In this document: positions 8,546 through 18,495 of the stretch, in pieces
Position numbering within the stretch: position 1 is the first letter of the stretch
How the letters are laid out: every line of letters begins with the position of its first letter
NCBI RefSeq assembly: GCF_000376105.1
Contig: NZ_AQWM01000004.1
Coordinates: 109,630 to 173,629, forward strand
DNA length: 64,000 nucleotides
DNA from: Asticcacaulis benevestitus DSM 16100 = ATCC BAA-896
GTDB taxonomy: Bacteria > Pseudomonadota > Alphaproteobacteria > Caulobacterales > Caulobacteraceae
Reading direction: 5' to 3'
Notes under the pieces: model-generated
Database searches by the model: none
What the model was told of the DNA's origin: nothing
Seen by the model: only the letters and a program-made list of their open reading frames with translations
Translations under genes and position numbers: made by a program

Positions 8546-10540
8546 CTAACCGGCGTGGAAGAAATCATGGATCTTCTGCGCCAGAGTGGCGCTGATGCCC
8601 TCGATCTTCATCAGTTCGTCGACCGTGGCGCGGCCGACCTCGCGGCCTGAACCGAAGGCCGCCAGAAGGGCGCGCTTCTTGCGCGGGCCGATGCCCTCGA
8701 TCTCATCGAGCGGACTCTTGGTGATAGCGGCGTCACGCTTCTGGCGGTTGGCGCCGATCGCGTAACGGTGGGCCTCGTCGCGCAGGCGCTGGAGGTAATA
8801 GAGCACGGGCGATTTCGGCTCCATCATGAAAGGCAGACGGCCCGGCATGAAGAAGCGCTCCATGCCTGCGTCGCGGTCAGGCCCCTTGGCGACGCCGACA
8901 ATCGGAATATCCTCCAGCCCCAGATCCTTCATGACCGCCAGAACGGCATCGAGCTGCCCCTGCCCGCCATCGACCAGCACCAGATCGGGACGGCCGAAGT
9001 TCTTTTCACCTTCGGGTAAGTCCTTCTCCTTGATCAGCCGGGTGAAGCGGCGACGGAACACCTCGGACATCATGGCGTAGTCATCGCCGGGCATGGTGTC
9101 GAGATCGCGGATGGTGAACTTGCGGTACTGGCCTTTCAGAAAGCCCTCAGGCCCCGCCACCACCATGCCGCCGACCGCATGGGTGCCGCCCAGGTGCGAA
9201 TTGTCGTAGACCTCAATACGCACCGGCGGCGCTTCCAGCCCGAAGGCCTCACATACACCCTGTAGCAGCTTCGACTGCGCGCTGCTTTCGGCCAGACGAC
9301 GGCCCAGCGCCGCGCGGGCGTTGTTGAGCGCGTGCTGCACCACCTCGCACTTGTCGCCGCGCTGCGGCCGCAGCACCTGCACCTTACGATTAGCCTTGAG
9401 CGACAAGGCCTCCATCATCAGATCGGCCTCGTGCAGATCGTGCGACACCAGGATAAGTCGCGGCACCTGCCGGTCCTGATAGAACTGCCCCAGAAAGGCA
9501 TCGAGGATGCTGCCGGCATCATCCTCCTGATCGACGCGCGGAAAATAGGCACGATCGCCCCAGTTCTGGCCGGCGCGATAGAAGACCACCTGCACACAGG
9601 CCGATCCCCCCTCGTTAAAGACGGCGAAGACGTCGGCCTCTTCCTCACGCAGATCGACCGAGGTCGACATCGAGACATGGCTGAGCGCACGGACGCGATC
9701 ACGCAGACGCGCGGCGGTTTCAAACTCCATGTCATCGGAAGCCTGCATCATCTCCTTAGACAGGCGCTCGATCACGCTGCGGCTCTTGCCTTTGAGGAAG
9801 TCATGGGCCTGCCGGGCGAGGTCGTTATAATCCGCCAGAGCGATCACGCCGGTGCAGGGCGCCGAACAGCGCTTGATCTGGTGCAGCATGCACGGCCGCG
9901 TGCGACTGGCATAGACGCTGTCGGTGCAGGTGCGCAGCAGGAAAGCTTTTTGCAGGGTATCGAGCGTGTGGTTGACCGCCACGGTCGAGGCGAACGGGCC
10001 GTAATAATCGCCGGGGATCGTGTGGGCGCCGCGGTGCTTGGTGATCTGCGGCGCTTCATGATCCTTGCGCACCAGGATTTCGGCGAACATCTTGTCATCG
10101 CGCAGCAGCACATTGTAGCGCGGCTTGAGCGCCTTGATGAGGCGGGCTTCGAGCAGAAGCGCCTCGCCCTCGGTATCGGTGCGCAGCAGGACCATTTCGC
10201 GGGTGAGCGCCACCATGCGGGCGATACGCTGGGTATGGAAACGGCCTTGCGCATATTGCAGCACGCGCTTCTTCAGGCTTTTCGCCTTGCCGACATAGAG
10301 CACTTCGCCATCAGCGCCCAGCATGCGATAAACGCCCGGCTTATCGGGCGCCAGGGCGGCCTCGCGCCGGATCAGTTCCGCGCCGATCAGGGGGGCATCC
10401 AGGATAATCTCCTGCGCCGCACCGGCATCCGGGTTCATGTTGGAATCGCTGTTCACGCCGTACTCTATAATCAATGCCGCCTCGTCACAAATGGGATCGC
10501 CACGGGTGCGGTCAAGTCTTGTTGAAATTACATCGGTCAT
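8546..10540 (-). CDS. uvrC: Excinuclease ABC subunit C
   Basis: UvrC makes both incisions in nucleotide excision repair. The 664-residue protein shows, in order, a GIY-YIG nuclease domain (GVYRMLGADGEVLYVGKAKSLKKRV, near residues 70-95), the UVR motif region (RLSKEMMQASDDMEFETAARLRDRV), the RNase H-like endonuclease domain (RIEVYDNSHLGGTHAVGGMVV; LVLVDGGQGQLDAVL) and a C-terminal helix-hairpin-helix pair (IEGIGPRKKRALLAAFGS). The ATG at 10540 is chosen; the frame extends to 10579, overlapping the divergent gene. A start at 10438 (MNPDAG) would still keep every domain. About 40 bases separate the divergent starts, so promoters must overlap. Confidence 0.95.
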   Translation of the reverse strand: MTDVISTRLDRTRGDPICDEAALIIEYGVNSDSNMNPDAGAAQEIILDAPLIGAELIRREAALAPDKPGVYRMLGADGEVLYVGKAKSLKKRVLQYAQGRFHTQRIARMVALTREMVLLRTDTEGEALLLEARLIKALKPRYNVLLRDDKMFAEILVRKDHEAPQITKHRGAHTIPGDYYGPFASTVAVNHTLDTLQKAFLLRTCTDSVYASRTRPCMLHQIKRCSAPCTGVIALADYNDLARQAHDFLKGKSRSVIERLSKEMMQASDDMEFETAARLRDRVRALSHVSMSTSVDLREEEADVFAVFNEGGSACVQVVFYRAGQNWGDRAYFPRVDQEDDAGSILDAFLGQFYQDRQVPRLILVSHDLHEADLMMEALSLKANRKVQVLRPQRGDKCEVVQHALNNARAALGRRLAESSAQSKLLQGVCEAFGLEAPPVRIEVYDNSHLGGTHAVGGMVVAGPEGFLKGQYRKFTIRDLDTMPGDDYAMMSEVFRRRFTRLIKEKDLPEGEKNFGRPDLVLVDGGQGQLDAVLAVMKDLGLEDIPIVGVAKGPDRDAGMERFFMPGRLPFMMEPKSPVLYYLQRLRDEAHRYAIGANRQKRDAAITKSPLDEIEGIGPRKKRALLAAFGSGREVGRATVDELMKIEGISATLAQKIHDFFHAG

Positions 10541-10577
10541 GGCCGATAAGGACCGTTCGTCCCCCAAGGAGTCCTCC

Positions 10578-11777
10578 ATGTTTCGCGCCTGCCTGTCCGC
10601 CTTCTTCCTGTGCTGCCTTTTGCCCGCCGCCGCCCTGGCGCAAAACGAAAAGGTCGAATTCCCTATCTGGTCACGGACCTATGCCGGCACCCTCGGCAAG
10701 AAAACGGTGGAGGTGCAGTTAGAGCGCATAGCCGACACCATAAGTGGCAGCTACTGTTATGCCCCCTGCAAGGACGAGACACGCTACACCCTGCAACTGA
10801 AGGGCACGGTGACGGGACAGGTGGCGCAACTCAGTGAAACCATCGGCGTGGCCGCAAAAAGCGGCGCCTGGACGCTTTTTCTCACCGACGGCAGCGCCAA
10901 AGGCGCCTGGAAATCGCCCGACGCCAAGCGCGTTCTGCCGATGGTGTTGAACGAAACCAGCACGCCCCCTCCCTATGATATCCGACTGGTGGCCGACACC
11001 TTGCCCGACACGGACAACTCTTGCCCCACCCCGCCCGTGGTCCACGAAATCCGGCTCTACCGTAAGGGCAAGCTGGTTCAGGCCTTGCCGACCGAATCGC
11101 AAGGCACCTGCTCGATCTTCACGCCGCGCTTCGTCGATATGAATTTCGACGGCCACCTTGATCTGATGATCGCCCAGACTCTGCCGGCCGGCCCGAACAT
11201 CCCTTACGATATGTGGCTGTTCGATCCGGCGACGCAGACCTTTGTCGCCGCCCCTGCCTCGCTGCTTGATGTCACCTCGCCGGAGTTTGATGCCGAGCAT
11301 CACAAGGTATGGAACTTCTGGCGCGGCAGTTGCTGCGATCATGGCATCGATGTCTTCACATGGAAGAATGGCAATCTGGAGCCGGACGGCAGCGGTGAGA
11401 GCTATGTCATGCCGGTGCGCGTGGGCACCACCGACTATTATTGCTATGTCACGCCAGCCTATGTCGATGGTCGCGTCGGATATCCTGACGCCGCCATCAA
11501 GGATGCCAGCGGCAAGGTGGTCGTGCCCGGTGATCTGAAAGGCTGCGATGTCGGCCCTTACATGCTGGAGCGCACCCGCGTCGATGTCTGGCAAAAGAAG
11601 GCTGACGGCACGCTGGTTCTGACCGATACGCAAGGGGTAACCTGGCAGAAGACGCAGGTGAACGGCGCCACCCGTTACTGCCCGGTCGTGCCCTTTGTGA
11701 ACAATGGCCAGATCGTCCCTGCCGCCCTGACCAGCGATCCCGACCTGTGCTCGGAAGACGATCCGAACCCAACCTAA
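10578..11777 (+). CDS. Secreted protein with EF-hand-like loop (XAC2610-like)
   Basis: A 399-residue exported protein: the start MFRACLSAFFLCCLLPAAALAQ is a clear signal peptide, which fixes the ATG at 10578. The middle contains VDMNFDGHLDLMIAQT, a D-x-N-x-D-G-x2-D calcium-loop pattern followed by a beta strand, as found in XAC2610-type proteins (some of them periplasmic lysozyme inhibitors). Several cysteine pairs (SYCYAPCKD; GSCCDHG; YYCYV) suggest disulfides in the periplasm. The inhibitor role is only a possibility. The gene stands alone, divergent from uvrC. Confidence 0.7.
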   Translation: MFRACLSAFFLCCLLPAAALAQNEKVEFPIWSRTYAGTLGKKTVEVQLERIADTISGSYCYAPCKDETRYTLQLKGTVTGQVAQLSETIGVAAKSGAWTLFLTDGSAKGAWKSPDAKRVLPMVLNETSTPPPYDIRLVADTLPDTDNSCPTPPVVHEIRLYRKGKLVQALPTESQGTCSIFTPRFVDMNFDGHLDLMIAQTLPAGPNIPYDMWLFDPATQTFVAAPASLLDVTSPEFDAEHHKVWNFWRGSCCDHGIDVFTWKNGNLEPDGSGESYVMPVRVGTTDYYCYVTPAYVDGRVGYPDAAIKDASGKVVVPGDLKGCDVGPYMLERTRVDVWQKKADGTLVLTDTQGVTWQKTQVNGATRYCPVVPFVNNGQIVPAALTSDPDLCSEDDPNPT

Positions 11778-11870
11778 AGCTATGTTACATCACGCATCCG
11801 TGATTGTGATTTGGTTCAGGCGTCACAATGCCTTATACGGGGGCGTTCCACGAACCGTTTCCGAGTTTCA

Positions 11871-13055
11871 ATGACGCCCGCCGCCCTACCGTCGCCTGCG
11901 CCAAAAAAAGCTGAAATCCGCGCCCTGACCGGGCTTCGTGGGATAGCCGCCCTGTACGTGGTGTTCTTCCACGCCAATGGGCTGGTGGCGTTTCCGCCGC
12001 TGGTGAAACCCTTTATCCGTCACGGCTATATGTCGGTGGACCTGTTCTTTATCCTGAGCGGCTTTGTGATGGCGATCACCTATGCCGACTGGTTCCGCGA
12101 CGGCTTTTCCTTCGCCAGCTTCAAAAAATTCCTGCTGGCGCGCGTGGCACGGATCTATCCGCTCTACATCCTGATGACCGTCATCACCGCGATTGCCATC
12201 ACCACCGTCCTCAGCAGCACCTATCGCTTCGATGACAATGTGCTGCGCGCCCTGCCTTTCAACATCACCATGACCCACGTCTGGGGGCTGGCCTATGCCA
12301 TTGTGCCGCCGTCCTGGTCGATCAGCACCGAATGGGCGGCCTACCTGCTCTTCCCCCTCAGCATCTGGCTGGCCATGTGGATGCCGCGTCGCTATGCCCT
12401 GCTGGGCGTGGTCGCGGCCTTTGGTGTGCTGGCCGCGGTCGCCTTCGGGCCGCAATGGATGACGCACCACGCGCAGGTCAGCGGTCGCCTCGATGTCGTC
12501 CATTCCTATGCGCCCGGCACCACCCTGCGCTGCCTGGCGTCGTTTTATATCGGCCTCGTCGCCTTCCGCTTCAAGGACCTGATCCCGTCACGCGCCAGCG
12601 GCGTGCTGGCGGTTCTGGCGCTGGTGCTGCTGTGGTACAAACCGACCGACCTGTGGCTAATTGCGGTTTTCGCCGGCCTGATCATGAGCCTGAGCCACGA
12701 TGAGGGCTTCGTCGCCCGCCTGCTGCAAAGCCGCGTCGCCTACTGGCTAGGACTGGTGTCCTTCGCGCTCTATCTGGTTCACGACCTGATCCAGAAGATC
12801 ATCCTGAAATCCCTGCCCGCCTGGGGGCTGGCGGGTGATCTGTCGCGCCTCAACTGGGCGCTGGTCTCCATCGCCTTGTCGATCGGGGTGGCGGCGCTGG
12901 CGCACTATTTCTATGAGAAACCGTCCCGCGTCTGGGCGCGCAACCTGATCAAGCAGATGGAAAGCCGTCCGCCGGTTTTCAGCCGCGCCAACTACGCCAA
13001 GGTCGTCAACTATGTGCGTTCGGTCGCCATCCGCCCGACCACGCCGGCGGAGTAA
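11871..13055 (+). CDS. Acyltransferase 3 family membrane protein (second of four)
   Basis: A 394-residue integral-membrane O-acyltransferase. It has the family start RALTGLRGIAALYVVFFHANG (conserved R-G-I-A and histidine), the segment SVDLFFILSGFVM, a basic LARVARIYPLYI loop, and about ten membrane helices ending in HYFYEKPSRVW. The ATG at 11871 is used; the frame opens at 11811, but the extra 20 residues look non-family. Acceptor unknown; related proteins modify polysaccharides or glycans. Confidence 0.87.
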   Translation: MTPAALPSPAPKKAEIRALTGLRGIAALYVVFFHANGLVAFPPLVKPFIRHGYMSVDLFFILSGFVMAITYADWFRDGFSFASFKKFLLARVARIYPLYILMTVITAIAITTVLSSTYRFDDNVLRALPFNITMTHVWGLAYAIVPPSWSISTEWAAYLLFPLSIWLAMWMPRRYALLGVVAAFGVLAAVAFGPQWMTHHAQVSGRLDVVHSYAPGTTLRCLASFYIGLVAFRFKDLIPSRASGVLAVLALVLLWYKPTDLWLIAVFAGLIMSLSHDEGFVARLLQSRVAYWLGLVSFALYLVHDLIQKIILKSLPAWGLAGDLSRLNWALVSIALSIGVAALAHYFYEKPSRVWARNLIKQMESRPPVFSRANYAKVVNYVRSVAIRPTTPAE

Positions 13056-13088
13056 GTCTTACGTCACGACGCCGAACGGTAGACGAGT

Positions 13089-13562
13089 CTACCAGTTGGG
13101 ATCGGCCGGAAAGCCAAGCAGCGCTTCCTGAATCCGGCGCAGGCTGCCGTCGTTGATATTCTCTGGCAGGGCATCGAGCGCGAAGAAGCCGACATTCTTG
13201 ATCTCGCCATGCGAGGTCATCGGCACCTCTTCATACTGATCGACGCGAAACAGCAGCACATGGTCGCCGGGGAAAAAGCGCTCATTGCTATGAACGGACA
13301 ACAGTTTCGGCACCTCGGTCGGGTTGACGCCCGCTTCCTCGCGCAGTTCACGCGCCACGGCGGCATGGGAGGTCTCGCCGCCATCGACACCGCCGCCGGG
13401 CAGCCACCAGCCTTCAAGATAGGTGTGCTCGATCAGGAGAACCTCGCCCTTCGGATTGACGACCAGCCCGCGCACGCCCAGCGTCTTGCCGCGCGTCGCC
13501 CGCGAATAGGCGAAGAACAGCGGCCGCGAATAGGGTTCTACGATGCGTTTCCAGTCTTCCAA
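13089..13562 (-). CDS. NUDIX hydrolase
   Basis: A 157-residue cytosolic NUDIX protein that should cleave a nucleoside diphosphate linked to another group. The Nudix box is complete: GGGVDGGETSHAAVARELREEAGV fits G-x5-E-x7-R-E-U-x-E-E-x-G-U. The N-terminal part (RGLVVNPKGEVLLIEHTY) and the tail are typical of alphaproteobacterial members. The start is a TTG at 13562. The substrate cannot be read from the sequence. Confidence 0.9.
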   Translation of the reverse strand: MEDWKRIVEPYSRPLFFAYSRATRGKTLGVRGLVVNPKGEVLLIEHTYLEGWWLPGGGVDGGETSHAAVARELREEAGVNPTEVPKLLSVHSNERFFPGDHVLLFRVDQYEEVPMTSHGEIKNVGFFALDALPENINDGSLRRIQEALLGFPADPNW

Positions 13563-13650
13563 GCGCGTTTTCCGATATCATGAAGAAGGGGCGCACTGTG
13601 GCGTCAATCGGCGATGGGCGCAAGATATGACCGTATTAAATCCCTCCCCC

Positions 13651-13679
13651 TTGTCTCGCCCGCGCAAGCCGTCTAACTA
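13651..13679 (+). promoter_or_regulatory. Possible promoter of the micropeptide-SDR unit
   Basis: TTGTCT (13651-13656) and TAACTA (13674-13679) are spaced by 17 bases, a fair sigma-70 match 30 bases upstream of the 26-codon frame. This is inference from spacing only. Confidence 0.35.
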
Positions 13680-13708
13680 TGGGTAAAATCCTTTCAGGGA
13701 GTTCTCAC

Positions 13709-13789
13709 ATGTTAGCCATCGCTATCCTCGGCTCGTTCCTTATCTTCATGGCCGTCATGAACGTCATCGATTTCGGCCGCATTGACTAA
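13709..13789 (+). CDS. 26-residue single-helix membrane peptide
   Basis: A short frame (ATG 13709, TAA 13787-13789) with a good ribosome site (AGGGAG, 13696-13701). The product is almost wholly one hydrophobic helix (LAIAILGSFLIFMAVMNVI) with a polar tail (DFGRID), i.e. a single-pass membrane peptide. The stop overlaps the TTG start of the following SDR gene by 8 bases, which suggests translational coupling. Its helix resembles the three tiny peptides at 60221-60543 in size and in a central F-M pair. It could be a true peptide or a leader that sets SDR translation; I cannot decide. Confidence 0.6.
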   Translation: MLAIAILGSFLIFMAVMNVIDFGRID

Positions 13790-14531
13790 AACAGCCTTAG
13801 TTACCGGCGCCGCCAAACGTATCGGACGCGCCATCGCCATTGCGCTGGCCAGGGCCGGCTATGATATCGGCGTCCACTATGGCCGGTCGCGCGAGGATGC
13901 GCTTTCGCTTGTCAGCGAGCTTGAGGCGCTTGGCGTCCGCGCCCATGCCCTTGCGTGTGATCTCAATGATGTGGCCGGCGTCTCCGGCCTGATAGATGAG
14001 GCGCGCGCTGTGCTCGGGCCGCTCCATGTACTAGTCAACAACGCCTCTGTCTTTGCCGATGACCGTGCCCGCACGCTGTCCATCGAGAGCTGGCAGATGC
14101 ACATGGACACCAATCTACTGGCGCCCGTGCTGCTATCTCAGGCCTTTGCCGCGCAAGCCGATATCCGCAGCGGCGCCTCGATCATCAACATGATCGACCA
14201 GCGGGTGCTCAAGCCCTCCCCGCCCTTTTTCAGCTACAGCATGTCGAAGGCCGGCCTGTGGCACGCTACGCGCACCCTGGCGCAGGCGCTGGCACCAACC
14301 ATCCGCGTCAATGCGGTGGGCCCAGGGCCTACGCTGAAATCGATCCACCAGAGCGAGGCCGATTTCGCCCGTGAGGCGCGCTCAACCCTGCTGCAAAAGC
14401 CGACCTCGCCCGAGGAAGTGGCGGCGGCGGTGATCTATCTGCTCAATGCGCCGAGCGTCACCGGCCAGATGATCTGCGTCGATAGTGGCCAGCATCTCGG
14501 CTGGCGCACCGTCGATATGCTGGATCTCTAG
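13782..14531 (+). CDS. SDR family oxidoreductase, pteridine reductase (FolM)-like
   Basis: A 249-residue short-chain dehydrogenase. Cofactor motif [12 protein letters not shown] with a following VHYGRS (NADPH-type), the NNASVF motif, and the catalytic Y-x3-K as YSMSKAGL. The loop [18 protein letters not shown] and the ending [14 protein letters not shown] are typical of pteridine reductase/FolM-like SDRs, which reduce dihydropterins. The TTG at 13782 gives the canonical start [15 protein letters not shown] and overlaps the micropeptide stop. The last four bases overlap the convergent HerA-like gene. Confidence 0.85.
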   Translation: MTKTALVTGAAKRIGRAIAIALARAGYDIGVHYGRSREDALSLVSELEALGVRAHALACDLNDVAGVSGLIDEARAVLGPLHVLVNNASVFADDRARTLSIESWQMHMDTNLLAPVLLSQAFAAQADIRSGASIINMIDQRVLKPSPPFFSYSMSKAGLWHATRTLAQALAPTIRVNAVGPGPTLKSIHQSEADFAREARSTLLQKPTSPEEVAAAVIYLLNAPSVTGQMICVDSGQHLGWRTVDMLDL

Positions 14532-16084
14532 CGCCGCCGCTTGGCGTTACCCATCATACCGCGCATCAACTGCCCGACGATAGCGATGCCAATGGAGCGG
14601 ATGATCGGCACCGCCACCGAGGTAACCGTCTTCATGGTCTGGGCGGCAGCCTTGTCCTTGGCCTTTTGTTCGGCGAGCTGAGCCTTCTCATCGGCCACAC
14701 GCTGGCGCTCCTCAAGCTTTGCAGCTTGAGCGGCCACTTTCGCCGCTTCTTTTTCAGCTATGGAAGGCGGTGGCGGTGGCGCATCGGCTTGGGCCTTAGC
14801 CATACGTGCGCTCAGGATTTCATAGGCCGACTCACGGTCCTTCAGCGCGTCATACACCCCGCCGACCGGTGATTTCGCCATGATGTCGGCGCGCTCCTGA
14901 TCGGTGGCCGGCCCCATGCGCGAGGCCGGCGGACGGATCATCGTGCGATCGCAGATATTGGGGATGCCCTTAGGGTCGAGCAGCGACACCAGCGCCTCGC
15001 CGGTGCCCAGTTGTTGCAGCACATCGATCGTCTTGAACGTCGGGTTCTCGCGGAACGAATCCGCCGCCGCCTTCAGCCCTTTCTGCTCCGAAGGCGTATA
15101 GGCGCGCAGGGCATGCTGCACGCGGTTGCCAAGCTGGCCCAGCACCGTATCGGGGATATCGGCCGGATTTTGCGTGATGAAATAGATGCCGACGCCCTTG
15201 GAACGGATCAGGCGCACCACCTGTTCGATCTTTTGCAGCAGGGCCGGCGACGACTCATTGAACAGAAGATGCGCTTCATCGAAGAAGAAGACGAGGCGCG
15301 GCTTTTCCGGATCGCCGACTTCGGGCAGTTCCTCGAAAAGCTCCGACATCAGCCACAACAGGAAGGTCGAATAGAGCTTAGGATTCTGCATCAGGCGATC
15401 GGACGCCAGAATATTGATATAGCCCTTGCCGGCGATATTGGTGCGCATCAGATCTTCGAGACGCAGGGCCGGCTCACCGAAGAAGTGGGCGGCGCCCTGA
15501 TTTTCCAGGGTCAGCAGGTTGCGCAGGATGGTGGCGACCGTGGTCGGCGACACCTGACCATAGACCTGGCTCAAATCCTTGGCGTTTTCCGAAATATGGT
15601 TGAGCATGGCGCGCAGATCGTTGAGATCGAGCAGTAGCAGGCCTTCCTTGTCGGCTACGGCGAAGGCGATATTGAGCACGCCTTCCTGTACATCGTTCAG
15701 TTCGAGCAGGCGCGCCAGCAGCAGCGGCCCCATCTCGGAAATGGTGGCGCGGATCGGATGGCCCTTCTGGCCGTAAAGGTCCCAGAAGATGACGGGTGCT
15801 GCGGCCGGCGTCAGGTCGAGGTCCATCGACTTTGCGCGTTCGATCAGCTTGTCATTCGGTGCGCCCGGCTGGCTGACGCCCGACAGATCGCCCTTGATGT
15901 CGGCGGCAAAGACCGGCACGCCGGCGTCGGAAAAGGCCTGGGCCAGAATCTGCAGGGTGATCGTCTTGCCTGTCCCGGTGGCGCCGGCCACGAGCCCATG
16001 TCGGTTGGCGCGACTGTAGAGCAGGATTTCCGGTTGCGTGGCTTTGCCGACAAACGCGCCAGCCTGGGTGTTGGTGTCCGCCAT
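14528..16084 (-). CDS. HerA-like ATPase of the DUF853/YjgR family
   Basis: A 518-residue P-loop ATPase. Walker A is GATGTGKT (34-41), followed by [28 protein letters not shown]; Walker B is [12 protein letters not shown], and later [17 protein letters not shown] forms the sensor region. This is the HerA/FtsK-type helicase domain annotated as DUF853 (E. coli YjgR); its cellular role is not established. The C-terminus is a charged alanine/lysine/glutamate helix (probable coiled coil) followed by a hydrophobic stretch and a basic tail (GNAKRRR), which could attach it to the membrane. Confidence 0.9.
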   Translation of the reverse strand: MADTNTQAGAFVGKATQPEILLYSRANRHGLVAGATGTGKTITLQILAQAFSDAGVPVFAADIKGDLSGVSQPGAPNDKLIERAKSMDLDLTPAAAPVIFWDLYGQKGHPIRATISEMGPLLLARLLELNDVQEGVLNIAFAVADKEGLLLLDLNDLRAMLNHISENAKDLSQVYGQVSPTTVATILRNLLTLENQGAAHFFGEPALRLEDLMRTNIAGKGYINILASDRLMQNPKLYSTFLLWLMSELFEELPEVGDPEKPRLVFFFDEAHLLFNESSPALLQKIEQVVRLIRSKGVGIYFITQNPADIPDTVLGQLGNRVQHALRAYTPSEQKGLKAAADSFRENPTFKTIDVLQQLGTGEALVSLLDPKGIPNICDRTMIRPPASRMGPATDQERADIMAKSPVGGVYDALKDRESAYEILSARMAKAQADAPPPPPSIAEKEAAKVAAQAAKLEERQRVADEKAQLAEQKAKDKAAAQTMKTVTSVAVPIIRSIGIAIVGQLMRGMMGNAKRRR

Positions 16085-16114
16085 GATCTTGCTCCCTTTG
16101 AATCTCGTTTTGTT

Positions 16115-17311
16115 TTATCGCACGCCCGAAGATGGCGCCAGTGCGGGCCGCATGCGTTTTTGTAAGTAACGCCGCATCGGCATCTCGAAATAATGAAAGC
16201 TCAGCCAGCCCAGTCCGGCGGCGGCCGCCATAAAAGCCAAAAGCGCCAGCGGCGAGCTGAAAATCTGCGCCCGCTCGGCAAACGGCAGGCGCGCCATCGC
16301 CAGCATGATCGCCAGTTGCAGCGGGAAATGGATCAGGTAGATCGAATAGCTGATATCGCCGATCCACGAAATCTTGTGCAGACGGTCACGGCTGAGCCCT
16401 GCGGTACGCCAGTGATCCTGCATCAGGCCCAGCGCCAGCAGGGTGAGCGGCATGACGACATAGAGAAAGCCGACGACGCTGAAAATGGCGGCGAACAGGC
16501 CGGGTTCGAGCAGCACATTGATCGGGTGGAAGGCGCGCGCATAGCTGACGCCCCACAGAACCGGCAGCAAGACCGACAGGGCCAGCACAAGACGTTTGCG
16601 CCACGGCGCGTGCGCCGGCTTGCGCAGCGCCTGCACGGCGTAGAAGACCAACCCGCCCTCGTAAAAGCTCGGCACGCCGCGCACGAAATCGACCGTCGGA
16701 TCGCTCAGAATACGGATGACCACACCCGCCCCGAACAGGATTGCCAGCACCCAGATGCGGTTGAGGCGCCAGGCGCAAAGCGCGAAGAACAGGGCATAGA
16801 GGAACACCTCGACAGAGATCGACCACGCCGGGCCGTTGTACGACTGCTCGGCAAAGGGCAGCCATTGCTGGATCATCAGCACGTTCAGAACGAAGTTGAG
16901 TGGCGTATCCTCATTATAGATGAAATCCTCGCCATAAAGGCTGCGATACGCCACTTGCAGCCCGACCACCGCAAGCAGGGTGACGATATAAAGCGGATAA
17001 AGCCGGGCAAAGCGGGCGACGAAAAAGCCCCACGGACCGGTGCGGCCTTCCTCGATCGCGCGGGCATAGAGCCAGAAGAAGACATAGCCCGAAATGGCGA
17101 AGAACAGTTCCACAAAGAACTGGCCGTACAGATAAAACGGCATCAGCACGGCGCTGAACGGCATATGGGCGTAGTCGAAACCGGCCGCGTCGCTGATCAG
17201 CAGGAAGTGTTTGTAATGAAAGAAAACGACCACGATCGCCGCCAGACCGCGCAGGATATCCAGTTCGTAAAAGCGGGCTTTCCTTGGGTGTAAAGGCGGG
17301 GCGACGGACAA
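16115..17311 (-). CDS. Acyltransferase 3 family membrane protein (third of four)
   Basis: A 398-residue membrane O-acyltransferase with FYELDILRGLAAIVVVFFHYKH, VELFFAISGYVFFW, a basic VARFARLYPLYIV loop and about ten helices. The only early start is a TTG at 17311, 6 bases after the stop of the polyprenyl synthase gene on the same strand, so the two are probably co-transcribed and coupled. That neighbour makes lipid carriers used in envelope sugar assembly, which fits an envelope-glycan role but does not prove it. Confidence 0.85.
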   Translation of the reverse strand: MSVAPPLHPRKARFYELDILRGLAAIVVVFFHYKHFLLISDAAGFDYAHMPFSAVLMPFYLYGQFFVELFFAISGYVFFWLYARAIEEGRTGPWGFFVARFARLYPLYIVTLLAVVGLQVAYRSLYGEDFIYNEDTPLNFVLNVLMIQQWLPFAEQSYNGPAWSISVEVFLYALFFALCAWRLNRIWVLAILFGAGVVIRILSDPTVDFVRGVPSFYEGGLVFYAVQALRKPAHAPWRKRLVLALSVLLPVLWGVSYARAFHPINVLLEPGLFAAIFSVVGFLYVVMPLTLLALGLMQDHWRTAGLSRDRLHKISWIGDISYSIYLIHFPLQLAIMLAMARLPFAERAQIFSSPLALLAFMAAAAGLGWLSFHYFEMPMRRYLQKRMRPALAPSSGVR

Positions 17312-17317
17312 GAGATT

Positions 17318-18373
17318 TTAGGTCTGGCGTTCGACGCTGTAGACTGCGAGGCTTTCCAACGCCTGACGCCACGCCCCCTGATCGAACAGGCTCAAGGCCG
17401 CACGCGCCATATCGGCATAACCGCGCGCCACGGAACGGGCGGCATCCAGCGCGCCGCTGGAGATCATCAGGCCTTGGGCGTGCTGGAAATCGCCCGGCTT
17501 TTGCTCACGTTTGCCAACCGTGCGTTCCCAGAAAGCCGAGTCGCTGCCGCTGGTGGCCGCCATAGCGAGGATCAGCGGCAGGGTCGATTTGCCCTCCGCG
17601 AAATCGTCACCGGCGTTCTTGCCGAGATCAGCGGCATCGCCCTGATAATCGAGGATATCGTCCTGAATCTGGAAGGCGAGACCAAGGTTCATACCGTAGC
17701 TGTAGAGCGCCCTGATCTTCTCTTCCGAAGCGCCAGAGGCCACAGCACCGCTTTCGGAAGCCGCCGAAAACAGGGCCGCCGTCTTCGATGAGATGATTTC
17801 GATGTAATCGGCCTGGGTCAGGGTCAGGTCGAAGGCCTTCATCAACTGGAGCACCTCGCCCTGGGTGATGATGGCCGAGGCCTTGGAGAGGATATCGAGC
17901 GAGCGCAGGCTACCGGTTTCGACCATCAGCTCAAAGGCGCGGGCGAACAGGAAATCACCAACCAGAACGGAAGACGGCGCGCCCCATATCAGGTGCGCGG
18001 CCACCTTGCCACGGCGCAGTTGCGAGGAATCGACCACGTCGTCATGCAAAAGGGTGGCGGTATGGATGAACTCGACCGCGGCCGAGAAATTGTGGTGGTG
18101 GGTATTGGTGGTGCCGCACAGGCGGGCCGCCGCCACGCACAGAAGCGGGCGCAGGCGCTTGCCACCGGCGGCGATCAGGTGCGCCGCCAGGGCCGGGATG
18201 ACGGCCACTTCGGACCGCATGCGCGCGGTGATCAGGGCATTGATATCGACCATGTCGGGTTCGCACAGGCTGACCAGCGCCTTGACGTCCGCCTTGACGA
18301 GTTCTGGCGTGGCATCTGGCGCGGGACGTACAGTATCGATATTGGCCGAATCCAAGGCGGTTACTCCTGACAT
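17318..18373 (-). CDS. ispB: Polyprenyl (octaprenyl-type) diphosphate synthase
   Basis: A 351-residue trans-prenyltransferase that adds isopentenyl units to make the long ubiquinone side chain. Both aspartate-rich motifs are present: LLHDDVVDSSQLRRG (first) and QIQDDILDYQGD (second), with GGKRLRP and KTAALFSAASESGA between or around them. Product length cannot be fixed from the sequence; decaprenyl is usual in alphaproteobacteria. It is divergent from the methyltransferase gene, an arrangement I know from Caulobacter relatives, and overlaps nothing. Confidence 0.9.
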   Translation of the reverse strand: MSGVTALDSANIDTVRPAPDATPELVKADVKALVSLCEPDMVDINALITARMRSEVAVIPALAAHLIAAGGKRLRPLLCVAAARLCGTTNTHHHNFSAAVEFIHTATLLHDDVVDSSQLRRGKVAAHLIWGAPSSVLVGDFLFARAFELMVETGSLRSLDILSKASAIITQGEVLQLMKAFDLTLTQADYIEIISSKTAALFSAASESGAVASGASEEKIRALYSYGMNLGLAFQIQDDILDYQGDAADLGKNAGDDFAEGKSTLPLILAMAATSGSDSAFWERTVGKREQKPGDFQHAQGLMISSGALDAARSVARGYADMARAALSLFDQGAWRQALESLAVYSVERQT

Positions 18374-18495
18374 TAACTTTTAGGCCATAAACCGCCTTGA
18401 CGGTACAGGCAATGCCCCGCGATACTATTTAGGCACTTAACTTGTGACAGTTCACGGCCTTGGCGCCGGAAAAATATCAGAAAACGATCCGGCGT

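Noticed and set aside
16193-17293. A 366-codon plus-strand frame over an acyltransferase
   Set aside because: Q/R/D-rich antisense shadow; the minus-strand protein has the full acyltransferase-3 pattern.
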